A DNA stretch of 64,000 bases. Source: Syngnathus acus (taxonomy: Eukaryota; Chordata; Actinopteri; Syngnathiformes; Syngnathidae). The notes beneath the pieces were generated by a model, which worked only from the letters and a program-made list of their open reading frames with translations, was not told where the DNA came from and made no database searches. This document shows, piece after piece, positions 11,401 through 21,754 of the stretch. The translations under genes were made by a program, and so were the position numbers. Within the stretch, counting starts at the first letter, position 1. Every line of letters starts with the position of its first letter. Location of the stretch: positions 11,173,956 through 11,237,955 of the forward strand of contig NC_051095.1 of assembly GCF_901709675.1 (NCBI RefSeq), given 5' to 3'.

Positions 11401-13679
11401 GAGATGGGCTTAGTTGTCAATGAAGCCACTGGATTGGAAAGCGGGGGTGTGACCTTGCATGCATTTACTGAGGTCAGGTGACCTCTTGTGGTGGTTTTGA
11501 TGAACTGCATCTCAGTAGGCAGGACAATGTGCAAAATCGTACCTGCCGTTTTAGAAATTAAGGAGCTGTTGTTCATTCGAAAGGATATGTGCGTCAATGA
11601 CTTGCAAGGGTGACCTTTAGTTTTAAATTTTGTGCATCAAATATGGATAAGCCTGTCCATTGAAGTGACCGTTACAATTCTGTACTGAATCCTCAAATGT
11701 AAGTTGTGGGAATCAAACTTGTTTTTCCTGCTCATCGGAGTTTTTTTGTTTGTCTGTTGGAATGCGAATAGAGTTGACAAGGCCGTCCTTCACCTCTCAT
11801 GATCTGATTGTCTCACCCTCAGCTCGACTTCCCGACCGGAAGGCGCCATGGCACCGCCGTCATCAACCCAGGGCAAGAGTGGCGCTCACAAAATCTGCTT
11901 TGTGTGCTCTGACGAGGCTTCCGGGTTCCACTACGGTGTGCTCACGTGCGGGAGCTGCAAGGTCTTCTTCAAAAGAGCAGTAGAAGGTGAAGCTGCCATG
12001 CCATAACTCTATCTTCAGATGAGCCTATACTTCTTAAAACCCCCTAAAGTGGTTGCCAAAATTCATAATGCATCTGCAATGGAACGGAGGTTGACTGCAT
12101 TTTTAGTTCTTGGAACTTTGCGCTAACATGGCTCTTCTCCCCTTGCTTCTCAGGCCAACATAATTATTTGTGCATTGCATTTAGTTCTCGGAACTTTGCG
12201 CTAACATGGCTCTTCTCCCGTTGCTTCTCAGGCCAACATAATTACTTGTGCGCTGGAAGAAACGACTGCATCATCGATAAAATCCGCAGGAAAAACTGCC
12301 CAGCCTGCCGCTTCCGCAAGTGTCTGATGGCGGGCATGAACCTCGAAGGTCGCGCACAGCCACACCCGCCGGGAGTCCGTTTATGATCCTTTTGACTTAT
12401 CTTCATTGACTTGTCTTCAGCGCGCAAAACCAAGAAGAATAACCGCCTCAAAGGTGCCCAGAAGAGCAACCCGCCCGAGCTGCTTCCCCCGAAGCCGGCC
12501 GAAACTCAGGCGATCGTGCCCAAGTGTATGCCGCTGCTGGCCCCCACAATGCTGTCCCTTCTCAAGGCCATCGAGCCGGACACCCTCTACGCGGGCTACG
12601 ACAACACCCTCCCCGACACCCTCGCTCGCTTCCTCACCTCCCTCAACAGACTGGGCGGCCGGCAGCTCATCTCGGCCGTCAAGTGGGCCAAGGCTTTGCC
12701 AGGTGGGTTTCTCGGGCAAGGCTAACTCGCCTTTTGTCGGTCTTCAACCGCGCTGTCGTCCCGCTCAGGTTTCCGGAACCTCCACCTCGACGACCAGATG
12801 ACCCTGCTCCAGTGCTCGTGGCTCTTCCTTATGACTTTTAGCCTGGGCTGGAGGTCTTACCAGCAGTGTAACGGCAGCATCCTCTTTTTTGCGCCGGACC
12901 TCATCATGAACGAGTACGTGCGGCAAACATTTGTCGCGTACCTACGTTAAACGCACTGCTCCCTCCCGCCTTGACTCTCGCTCTTTCCACTTTGATTGAA
13001 GGGAGAAAATGCAGTTGCCCTACATGGCCGAACAGTGCAAGCAAATGATGAGGATTGGCAGCGAGTTTGTCCGGCTGCAGGTTTCCCACGACGAGTATCT
13101 TTGCATGAAGGTCCTGCTGCTTCTCAGCACGGGTGAGTCTCTTGGTCCCATCACGCTTTCCTTGCCGGCAGTCCGCAGCGGTTAACGTGCAACTCCCTAC
13201 TCCGGCAGTGCCAAAGGACGGCCTGAGGAGTCAGGCGGCTTTCGACGAGATCCGGATGTCATACATCAAGGAACTGGGGAAAGCCATTGTGAAGCGAGAG
13301 GAGAACTCCAGCCAGAACTGGCAGCGTTTTTACCAGCTCACCAAGCTGCTGGACTCCATGCATGAGGTGAGAAATCACATAAGATGGAAAAGTAACATTC
13401 GTTCGGTTCAAGTGGAGACTTGGGATTTTTGGTTGCTTGCCAAACACTTAGGAATGACTGGACTTCTGACTTGGTTTGGAAAAGTGATGTCAATTGATTG
13501 CCTGCGTGACCGTTGTGTGTGCGCAGATGGTCGGCGGGCTTCTCAACTTCTGCTTTTACACCTTTGTGAATAAATCGCTGAGTGTGGAGTTCCCGGAAAT
13601 GCTGGCCGAGATCATCAGCCACCAGCTTCCCAAAGTCAAGGCCGGGGGCGTCAAAGCTCTCCTTTTCCACCAGAAATGA
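2065..13679 (+). CDS. nr3c1: Glucocorticoid receptor (nuclear receptor NR3C1)
   Basis: This is a ligand-activated transcription factor for cortisol, cytosolic with chaperones until hormone binding and then nuclear. Eight coding exons join in frame: 2065-3200, 11823-11986, 12232-12348, 12421-12702, 12769-12913, 13002-13132, 13209-13366 and 13527-13679. They give 761 residues. Exon 1 is the transactivation domain, with an acidic AF-1 core ([20 protein letters not shown]). The next two exons carry the two C4 zinc fingers with the P-box CGSCKV, and the last five carry the hinge and ligand-binding domain, ending LLFHQK. The usual Cys in SGCHYG of finger 1 is Phe here (not a zinc ligand). The ATG is the first base after an AG acceptor. 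The LBD reads [18 protein letters not shown], which fits GR rather than the mineralocorticoid receptor. A duplicated acceptor before exon 3 could insert 26 residues (see findings). GR1 versus GR2 paralog identity is not resolved. Confidence 0.96.
4819..4992. mobile_element. MITE with 27-bp perfect terminal inverted repeats
   Basis: Both ends read TACCGTAATTTTCGGACTAT inward, continuing AAGTCGC, in perfect inverted repeat. The interior contains degenerate copies of the ATAAGTCGC motif. A TA-type target duplication is plausible at both edges. This short non-autonomous DNA element is very common in many fish genomes. It lies in the long first coding intron of nr3c1. Confidence 0.85.
6213..6305 (+). 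mobile_element. Tc1/mariner transposase remnant
   Basis: The plus strand translates to a decayed [16 protein letters not shown]... segment, matching the Tc1-family motif VKHGGGSIMLWGCFSA and the following GTGRLVRIEGK region. An in-frame stop and substitutions break it. Only this ~90-bp fragment is recognisable. It is a fossil insertion in the nr3c1 intron. Confidence 0.75.
7831..7865. repeat. (CA)n microsatellite
   Basis: A run of CA dinucleotides in the nr3c1 intron, with one interruption near its left end. Confidence 0.9.
8444..8481. repeat. Poly-T tract of 38 bases
   Basis: An uninterrupted thymine run in the nr3c1 intron, possibly the tail of a minus-strand retroposon. No body of such an element was recognised beside it. 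Confidence 0.9.
12096..12252 (+). repeat. nr3c1: Tandem duplication containing a splice acceptor and the start of the nr3c1 zinc-finger-2 exon
   Basis: About 76-78 bp are repeated. Each copy holds the segment GGAACTTTGCGCTAACATGG, a polypyrimidine tract ending TTGCTTCTCAG, and the exon start GCCAACATAATTA(T/C)TTGTGC. The copies differ at only a few positions, so the event looks recent. The two AG acceptors are at 12153 and 12231, exactly 78 nt apart, and the frame between them is open. The downstream copy continues into the real zinc-finger-2 sequence. Confidence 0.93.
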
Positions 13680-16600
13680 TCGTTAGTTCTCAAACGGACA
13701 CCATGCCGTAACACCCGAGAGACCACCACCAACAACAGTATCACCTACTTTCACCCTAAAGAGTCGCAGTTAAAAGACTGAGAACGTCTTTGGGAGTGAA
13801 CTGAGGTTTTTTAGGAATTTTCTTCAAAAATTGTCTTGTAGACAAAAGAACTTCACAACCATGTTGTCTCAGGTGACTCCCTTCAAATACACAACTAGAT
13901 CTCACAGATTCTACACATGAATTATTCTATACACATTTGAATAGTCCGTTCAGATTTCCAGGTTGTAGTCACCTGCGAACAAACTAAACTTGATGACTAA
14001 TTCGATTTTTGTAGTTATCATAGGAGGCTGTGACTAGGTAGCAACCCTCTGCAATGATCCGGCTTGATTTTATGCTTTGATCCGGTTTGATATGAAAAAC
14101 AATGCCCGAGGAGTAGTTTTTTTTGTTTTTTACATTAGACATTTAATAGGATTACTCCACAAGCTGACCTCTTCAAGGTTTACCATCGATTCATAAAGGG
14201 AAAAAAAATGTGCCTTTGTTTTGTTGCTGCGTAAATAATCATCTCAGCTATCGCTCAACGATACCTGTCGGGGGCGTGCCTCTCCTCAGCCCATCGCAAG
14301 TTTACCCTGATTGTACTCCACGCAGTTGCAACGCTTCCTTTTGAAACGAACGACTGTGTTTTTCCTTGCTCCTTTGAGTGGATGGATCTGTGCGCGTGTG
14401 CGTGAATAGTCCCCAGACCACACATGAAATCGCCCGAGTGCGACGCAAGCGCTTTGGGCTCGGCTATAAAGGCTTTAAGACTGTGAAGGGTGACTGACTG
14501 CGGCTTCTTGTTAGATTTTAGCCTACCTAATCTCAATTTGGCACCCCCCTCCCTTTATTCGCTCATTTATTTACTTTAACCTTGGAATCAATTTAACAGA
14601 TTGTGATTTGCGTCAACCAATCAGAAGAGAGATCCTATTTTCATGCAGATTTGTAGCTTATTAGTGCATCCAAAGGGTGCGGCCATGATGGCGAGGATGT
14701 GATGGTGATCAATGTCGCCACCAAAATCAGCTCGCAGTATTTTATTCAAAATGCCCACAAACACTTCTGATGTTAAACAATATTATCATTGAAGGGTTTG
14801 CATGTTTCCTCATCTAGTGGCTTTGTTACTTAACTTCAGAAGAGTACGAGGCGTCTTAACGTTAGGGCATAGAGACCTATTTTGCACTCATGCTTTTTTA
14901 TCATGTCAAATAATGGTTCTTTTTTTTTTAATGGTTCTGCAATGTAACATGCATATTGCATAGTGTATGTATTATAATAACTACAATATTGTATTGTATA
15001 TGGCAAATGTTAGAATTTGCTCTCCTTAGGACCCAAACAATTATGTCACTGCAATTGGCTGGCAACCAGTTCGGGTTGTCCCTCGCCTACTGCCCGATGA
15101 CTGCTGGGATAGGCTCCGGCACGCCCGCAACCCCCCGTGGGGACAAGCTGTACAGAAAAATGGATGGATGGACAATTATATCAAGTTTTTTTTTCCACCC
15201 AATAGAGGTTTTCAATTATTTTAATAATCGAGCCATACGTCGTCACATTACTGCTTCTCTTTAATCGTTCGCTGCTGATTGAAGATTTTACTCGCTTCTC
15301 AGTCCATTGTCAGCATTAATTGCTGAAAAATCGTCTTTTAAAAGGTGACCAAAGTGCCGAAACAGCTTCTGATGCCGAGTTACGTTGAGGCCTGACACAT
15401 CTCGGACAAGGCAGACACTCGCACCTGCTCACAAGAGAATGAATGGCAAGTCAAAAGTCTTCATTTCCACTTATGGCTATGGCTGTCATTAATGGAGCTG
15501 TCATTTAGTTGAACGGTTCCTTTTTCAGGTTGCCAGATATGGCTCTTTTGGCGACGTTAAAAACGTTATTAAAAAGAATACATTAGTATACTCAAAAAAT
15601 CGTTGGTCTTAGGGCAATTAATTGTATTTAACCTTTTAACGGTTTTTTTTTTTAAATGGCATGGCTCTCAGTAAAATTATTTTTAAAAAATGGGCATTTA
15701 TGGCTCTGTCCGCCAAAAAGGTTCCCGACTCCTGGTCTTGCGTTTCTTGGAGTGGACAACTTACACCAAAATTAATTAGAGCAAAGGCCACTATTTGAGG
15801 AAATACTGCAGTTGTTAGTCAGGTCACTTGATTCATACAATGATCATGGCGTCAGCTTCCGTGGAAGGACAAATTCATTAAACACAAATGTGGAGGCGCC
15901 TATTACTAATGTCTGATCCAGGCTCAGGTGATTGTCTTTCTCATTCAGCTTTTTTTTTTTTTTTTTTAAGTCTTTAATCGTCAACTCTTTTCTCCATACG
16001 TTTGCCTATCAGAAAAAGTCACATTTTTGCCATCTTTAAGGTTTACTTTCACATTCAGTGAACACAAATCTCTGCTGCTGCTCTTTTAAATCACATACCT
16101 ATAAATAGTATATAGATATATATATACAAATACTTTAAATACTAATAACGCACTTGCCTCGTCTTGTTTAGAAAGGTGGCTATCTTTCCTGTTCAACAAA
16201 ATATGCAGTAGAAATGACAGATTAATTCATCACCACCACGTCACACATAAGCTATTTTCATACAGGCCAGATGTTCAGGAACACGTATACAGTAACAAAC
16301 ATGGATCAGACCACATACACAAAGCCTATTTTAATGTTCAATTGACAACAAGGTGACCAAAGCACTTATTCTCAACACAAACTCACCAAGTAACTTTGTG
16401 TGTGTGTGCGTGTGTGCGTGCGCGCGTGCGTGCGCGTTTGTAAAACGAAACACGACGGCTTCTGTGACATTGTGTTAAACTGTGAGTCGAGTACACTAGA
16501 ATAGGAGTCAAGTCTTTTTCACACCAACTGTAAAAGTCATCAGCCGGCTTGAACGGGAAAAGCTTTGCACTAGCCAACTGTTGTTTGGAAATCAATTTTG

Positions 16601-16940
16601 TACAAATTATATGCAGACGTTTGTAGACTTGTCAAGGGCAAATACGAGCTTTGTTTTCCTGTACATACACTAACATATAGATATACTATATATATAAAGT
16701 ATATCCCGTGTAAAGACAAGGTGAACCTTTTTTTTTTGTACACTTGTTTTTGTTTCCTCCACTGTAGTGCCACTACCCCCCCCCCCCCCCCCCCCAATTT
16801 CTCTTTGTATGTTCTGTACCTCTCTTCCATCCTAATGTCCATGCTGATTTTTTCCAGATTTTTAAAAATGCAGTCATGTAGTTCTTTGTAAGTCACTGTT
16901 CAAGCACCAGTTTAGCAAAATAAAAGCTTTCCATCCTGGC
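13680..16940 (+). other. nr3c1: Probable long 3' UTR and downstream flank of nr3c1
   Basis: No coding gene is seen. AATAAA at 16919-16924 is a candidate distal polyadenylation signal, which would give a 3' UTR of about 3.2 kb. Long 3' UTRs are usual for this receptor. The stretch contains a LINE/SINE tail at 15051-15173, T-rich runs, a (GT/GC) alternation at 16398-16440 and a ~20-base poly-C run at 16776-16795. The true transcript end was not established. Confidence 0.5.
15051..15173 (+). mobile_element. L2/CR1-type LINE 3' tail (or derived SINE), copy 1
   Basis: The sequence GCTGGGATAGGCTCCGGCAC, followed by CCCGCAACCCC...CAGAAAAATGGATGGATGGA, is the very common fish retroposon tail. It resembles the copy at 27244-27363 on the same strand. 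The copy is 5'-truncated and lacks coding sequence. Confidence 0.75.
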
Positions 16941-17209
16941 AGGTGATTCTTGATTTGTGTTCCAACTTCCAACTGCCTAGGCTACACTGCCATAAGTTTA
17001 AAAATATCCTCTTTATATATTAACTTTATTTCCACTATAATTTTTCCAACGTTTTTTGTTTGTTCTGGAATTACCCAAATGCGTTGTGTGTGCCTTTATT
17101 GGCCAATAAGTGGACATGACTAATATATTAAATCACCTGACTTGTAAAGAGAATGTAAAAAAGTTGTTCTTGCTTGCCCTCCGGTTCATTCAAAAGATAT
17201 GTTCAAACG

Positions 17210-17622
17210 AATCGTTCAACGAATCGCCCCCCCCCCACACACACACACTGACCCGTTTGTTTTTGTTTTTTTAACTTCAACACACACAACTAAGCAATAC
17301 ACCAGACAAAAAACAATCAAGTAAACACACGGTAATGTCAACGGCAATGCACACATTTTTCTCTATATTACAACATCCCGTGGGAACAACATACATCAAA
17401 CAATACAACATTTTAGGTCTATATATAGATGTAATTTAGACGTCTATAAAATAACCTAAAATAACCTAATTTAGACGTCTATTTTAGGTCTATATATAGA
17501 CCTAATTTAGATGTCTGTAAAATAACCTAAAATATTCTAGTATAGACGTCGTTGAAATAACCTAATTTAGAACGAGTCGTGAATTGCATTTCCCGTTCAC
17601 CAACTGAACCGATCTGTGAGTG
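17210..17622. other. Repeat-rich gap with AGGTCTATATATAGACCT-like palindromes
   Basis: The region contains a poly-C/(CA)n run (17227-17248) and then several near-copies of a motif built from TAATTTAGACGTCTA, TTTTAGGTCTATATATAGA and ATAACCTAA (17410-17570). The same palindromic core appears again as a perfect hairpin at 38992-39037. No gene is seen. Confidence 0.7.
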
Positions 17623-18750
17623 AACGAGTCAGTGAGTGAGTGATTTGCATTTCCAGTTCATCGCGAGAACGGATCAGTGAGGGAACGAATCCTGACTTTC
17701 CCGTTCGCGAGCGAGTTAATGGGTGAACTGCCTTCCCGTGCATCAACGGATCAGTCAGTGAACGTGTTGCGTCTCCTGGGGTGAACTATGTAAGCCAGAA
17801 TGTAGATTTACGATTTGCCAAGGAAAGAAAGAACCACTCACTGAAACACCACTTCTTGTATGCACGTTTTCTTCAAGATAACGGCTAACTTTATTGCATG
17901 AAGGGATGCGCCGTTATGCAACAACGGGGAGATTATGCTTCTCTTTGGGTAATCTTGATTTTATAACACTTATAATTGTTTTTAAATAACATGTATGCAT
18001 ATACAGGCCTGTCTCAGAAAATTTGAATATTGTGATAAAGTTCTTTATTTTCTGTAATGTAATTAAAAAAACAAATGTCATACATTCTGGATCCATTACA
18101 AATCAACCGATATATTGCAAGCCTTTTATTATTTTAATATTGCTGATTATGGCATACAGCTTAAGAAAACTCAAATATCCTATCTCAAAATATTAGTATA
18201 TGATAAAAAAAGTATACTAGTATGGTATTTAACTTATCACTTGAATCGTCTAATTAACTCGAAACACCTGCAAGGGTTTCCTGAGCCTTGAAAAACAGCT
18301 TGGTTCAGTAAACTAAATGACAAGTATGGAACTTTATCACAAAATTCTAATTTTCTGAGACAGTCCTGTGTATGCATACACGTTATTTAAAAACTACTAT
18401 AAGTGTCATAAAATCAAGATTACCCAAAGAGAAGCATAATTTCGCCGTTGTTGCATAACGGCGCATCCCTTCATGCAATAAAGTTAGCCGTTAGCTTGGA
18501 GAAAACGTGCATACAAGAAGTGGTGTTTCAGTGAGTGGTTCTTTCTTTCCTTGGAAAATCGTAAATCTACATTCTGGTTTACATAGTTCACACCAGGAGA
18601 CGCAACACGTTCACTGACTGATCCGTTGATGCACGGGAAGGCAGTTCACCCATTATCTCGTTCGCGAACGGGAAAGTCAGGATTCGTTCCCTCACTGATC
18701 CGTTCTCGCGATGAACTGGAAATGCAAATCACTCACTCACTGACTCGTTC
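17623..18750. mobile_element. Large inverted repeat: ~420-bp arms around a ~280-bp centre
   Basis: The left arm (17623 to about 18044) and right arm (about 18328-18750) are near-identical reverse complements over more than 400 bases, with only a few small indels. The inner part of each arm carries CTGTCTCAGAAAATTTGAAT-like ends, matching a widespread fish non-autonomous DNA element with CAG...CTG termini. The outer part is rich in GTTCACTGA/GAACGA motifs. To the right, up to about 18930, more GTTCACTC/GAACGA sequence ends in GAGCCAACACTA, which looks like a hAT-type terminus. No transposase frame is present. It is best read as a fold-back element or a nested composite. Confidence 0.8.
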
Positions 18751-19039
18751 AGGGAAGTTACGTCATTTTCTTCTTCGTTTTGTTTTACGGCGAGGTGGCA
18801 CCAGCTTCAATGCGCATTACTGACACCTACTGGTTGAGGTCATATGAACTGAAAAAAGAACGAATCACTTTAGGGAGTGATTCGTTCACTCTCGTTCACT
18901 GAAAAAACATTCGTTCACTCACGAGCCAACACTAGTGGGGACTCACTTGTCCGGGACGGGCGTCCATCCCAAGTGTTTCCGCGCATGCACGCTCAAAAGC
19001 ATTTTTAGTTGACATTTGCGTTCCTCTGATTGCTGGAGG

Positions 19040-19518
19040 ATGACATCTGCATCCACCCGACTGTACTGCATGAGCGGCGGACATCACCTCCAGATTCTCC
19101 CCGACGGGACGGTCCACGGCCAGAGGGACGACACGGACGTTTACAGTAGGATGAGGCGTTCACGGACTCTCTGTACATTACAAAAATCCTGTAACATCCA
19201 ACTGAAACCCTATATTAAAACAATATTGCATATTTTACTGCTTATTACAATTTGTTTTATTATTAAAAACGATTGCATATGACATTATTTTAAATAAAAC
19301 AAAATATTTAAAGTAGCTTCATGTATGCAGTTATAAACCAATTTAAAACCTCGCTGACAGCACGAGCCAAGACTGACAACTACAACACGTACAAGTCCCA
19401 GAAGTATCAGGTGGACAGCTGGTATGTAGCGCTGAAGAGAAATGGGAAACCTGAGCTGGGTCCCCGAACTCACATTGGACGAAAGGCCATCTTCTTCCTC
19501 CCCCGCCGGCTGGATTGA
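19040..19518 (+). pseudogene. fgf1: Degraded fibroblast growth factor 1 (fgf1) remnant
   Basis: Two blocks match FGF1. Block 1 (19040-19145) encodes MTSASTRLYCMSGGHHLQIL and PDGTVHGQRDDTDVY, the end of the first coding exon, followed by a GT. Block 2 (about 19360-19518) encodes NYNTYKSQKYQVDSWYVALK, then RNGKPELGPRTHIGRKAIFF and LPRRLD plus stop, which is the C-terminal receptor/heparin-binding half. The middle exon (~35 residues, family LK/QL...GRYLAM...GRLYGS) and the first ~15 residues of the last exon are absent. Only about 215 bp of AT-rich sequence separates the blocks. The usual N-terminal residues are missing and an in-frame TGA lies upstream of the ATG. A working FGF beta-trefoil cannot be assembled from what is present. 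The position between nr3c1 and ndfip1 agrees with fgf1 synteny. Confidence 0.75.
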
Positions 19519-21754
19519 AACATTCACCCAAATATGCTTATCAAAAATTGACCTGATTGAATGAAAACCTGTCTGTCACCTAGTAGCCGTTCTGTGAAGC
19601 TAACCATTCAAGTAGACATTAACAGCAGTTTATTACTTTATAATTGTAATTACTTGTGTTCTTGCTGTTCACTAACCAACACAACTGATTAATATTTAAC
19701 ACCAAGTATGTGACAGACACACTAACCAGGTAGCTGCTCACAAAAACACCTTGGTCAGATATAGATGACGCATTATTTTTTCAAAGTGTTCATATATTAA
19801 GACTATGTCCTGTATATGAAATAATTTGTTAAAATGTGTCGTGTGAAATGTCAATCTAATGAATAGACATTTCCTAAAGAATTTAGAAATATACTACGAA
19901 TACTGCAGCAATCTTGCTGAATATACTGCCACCTAGTGGTCATTTCGTGAACTGCATAATACTCATTCTCAGTTCTCTGCCTAATGTGAAAGTGTTTTGT
20001 GAAAAGGGATAATGATTAAATATGCTGCATACCACAGTGCCTTTTTGCAGCCTTAGCAAACAGGAACTCAAGAGCACTCAGAAAAACGCAATATCATAGT
20101 GACATTTATTGAACTAGGTCTTCCCTTCCGTACAGCGTCAGGACAACAAAACCTCATCGATGTCACTCTACATCACTTTAAATGAGCATCAAAGCTGTGA
20201 CAGTGAAGTTGAACTAATTTCCATTTCAATTGAAGGTGAAATCATTAAGGCTAAAAAGAAAACAGTTGTGCTTCAATGGAGAATCCTTCTGACAGGCAAA
20301 TCAGAATTTTCATCAGACTTAAACTTGAGGTCAAAAGATGATTCCTCAGTCAAAGTGCGCCTGCATATGACATTCTTTGATAAAGTTCTCGCTCTACCCA
20401 CAGGATGGCAAGCACCTTGGCCGTGCTCATTTTCAATTCCATGAAAATAAACGAGATCACAAGGTTAACAAAGTTACATTGAGAGTCAAGTGCGGGCATC
20501 CAATAACAAAGTGGCAAATACTTCCCACTTTGTTGTGATGCCATTAACAAGTGACTCAGAAGATTAACTTTATTCATTTGTCATTGGGGGAGCCTAAATC
20601 TTGTTCTTTTACATCTCACACTGAATTTAAATCCATTTTAAAGACTAAAAATATTTAATCTGAATGGTTAAACATCAAAATGGGCAATAACCACATGTGA
20701 CACAAGGGTGCAATTTTGGACGCTGCACCTGAGTTGTACAAAACATGCATTACGAGCATGTACATTGAACCAGTGATTCCCAACCACTAATGTGCCACGG
20801 AAAAATTCCACTAAACTGGTCTGAAAGTTATTTATTTACCACAAATAATATGTTCATATAGTGGCAAGCAGAACAAGTAAATGCTCTTCCACTGGATGTC
20901 AGAAGCCACATTTAATCTGTACTTTTTTGTGACGTTTGTCTGTTTTGGTGCTATATGCCTTGGCTCAATAAAGGTTGGGAAACACTGCACTGTTGGGACA
21001 TACATCCTGTGTCCCGGAACCTTTTGTCCACGTATCGTTACTTGGAGAGAGAAAAAATGCCCTGAATGAGTCACTTGGGGCAGGAGACAACACTGTTAAC
21101 CCTCAAGCTAACAGTTGAGTGAGCTATGTGGGCGGAGCTGTGCAAGTGTGTGAACAGCGCCTATATAACAGTCACAATAAAACCATGAGGTGGCGCTATA
21201 GAGTGAGTGAGCTGCATGCTTATATGGCGCATGTTGAATCATAAAGACCTGTTGAGACGTCCAGCCTCTCCTTGGAGAGCAAGAGTCATGCTTGTAATTC
21301 TAGCAAAGCAATAATAAGGCATCACTTATTAAACGTTACACACAAGATGTAGCTAACATGCGTCGCTAATGACTGACTACACTGAGGGACGAGTACTGCT
21401 AACCGCTTTCCGAGAATACAATGGCAAACAAAAAGTCGACTATTTCCTCAAATGGTTTCATTCGCTACAGAGCCGTCTTGATTACTGCGTCGTGTCATGT
21501 CCTCGGCCTCCACATCCGATCAGCTGGATTGAGAAAATAGAAATTATCAAACAGGAATAATTTGTGTTTAATGAGGAAAAGTGACATTTCAACAACTTCT
21601 TCATGTTAGAGGACATGTGGAAAATGTACTGGAGTTTCATACGCACATATACTGTCGCGAGAGTACAAACCGTAAATCGCAAAAAAGCATTTTTCACTTG
21701 TCCGAAAATGTCGGTCTGCACTCCCGCCTGACTTCAAGCCGCACTCACCTCGGT
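19519..21754. other. Intergenic, fgf1 remnant to ndfip1
   Basis: No gene is recognised. It contains a hAT-type MITE (20771-20987). The part nearest ndfip1 probably includes its 3' UTR. A moderately long open frame at 20160-20444 (+) resembles no family I know. Confidence 0.6.
20771..20987. mobile_element. hAT-type MITE, 217 bp
   Basis: The left end reads CAGTGATTCCCAACCACTAA and the right end, reverse-complemented, reads CAGTGTTTCCCAACCTTTAT, with matching extensions (TGTGCCACGG versus TGAGCCAAGG). CAGTG termini and TIRs of this kind are typical of hAT elements. An 8-bp target duplication was not clear. Confidence 0.75.

Larger units (their letters stand above)
3201..11822 (+). other. nr3c1: Long intron between nr3c1 transactivation and DNA-binding exons
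   Basis: An 8.6 kb intron with no additional gene recognised. It contains the MITE at 4819-4992, a Tc1 transposase remnant at 6213-6305, a (CA)n run at 7831-7865, a 38-base poly-T run at 8444-8481, several AAT-type microsatellites (about 9625-9663, 10028-10040) and a nuclear-receptor-like palindrome at 11471-11484. Overlapping open frames around 7240-7890 lie on both strands and match nothing I know. Confidence 0.8.

Noticed and set aside
12154-12231. Interpreting the 78-nt duplicated segment as a normal constitutive part of the exon
   Set aside because: The standard receptor has no insertion here and the downstream acceptor alone restores the canonical finger spacing. It is therefore annotated as an alternative, not as coding.
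12406-12841. Long alternative frames over the nr3c1 hinge and LBD exons
   Set aside because: They are out-of-frame shadows of the GC-rich receptor exons. The receptor frame fits the family exactly.
20160-20444. 94-codon plus-strand frame between fgf1 remnant and ndfip1
   Set aside because: Arrestin-like words (e.g. KVRLHMTFFDK) were considered but no consistent domain or exon structure supports a gene.
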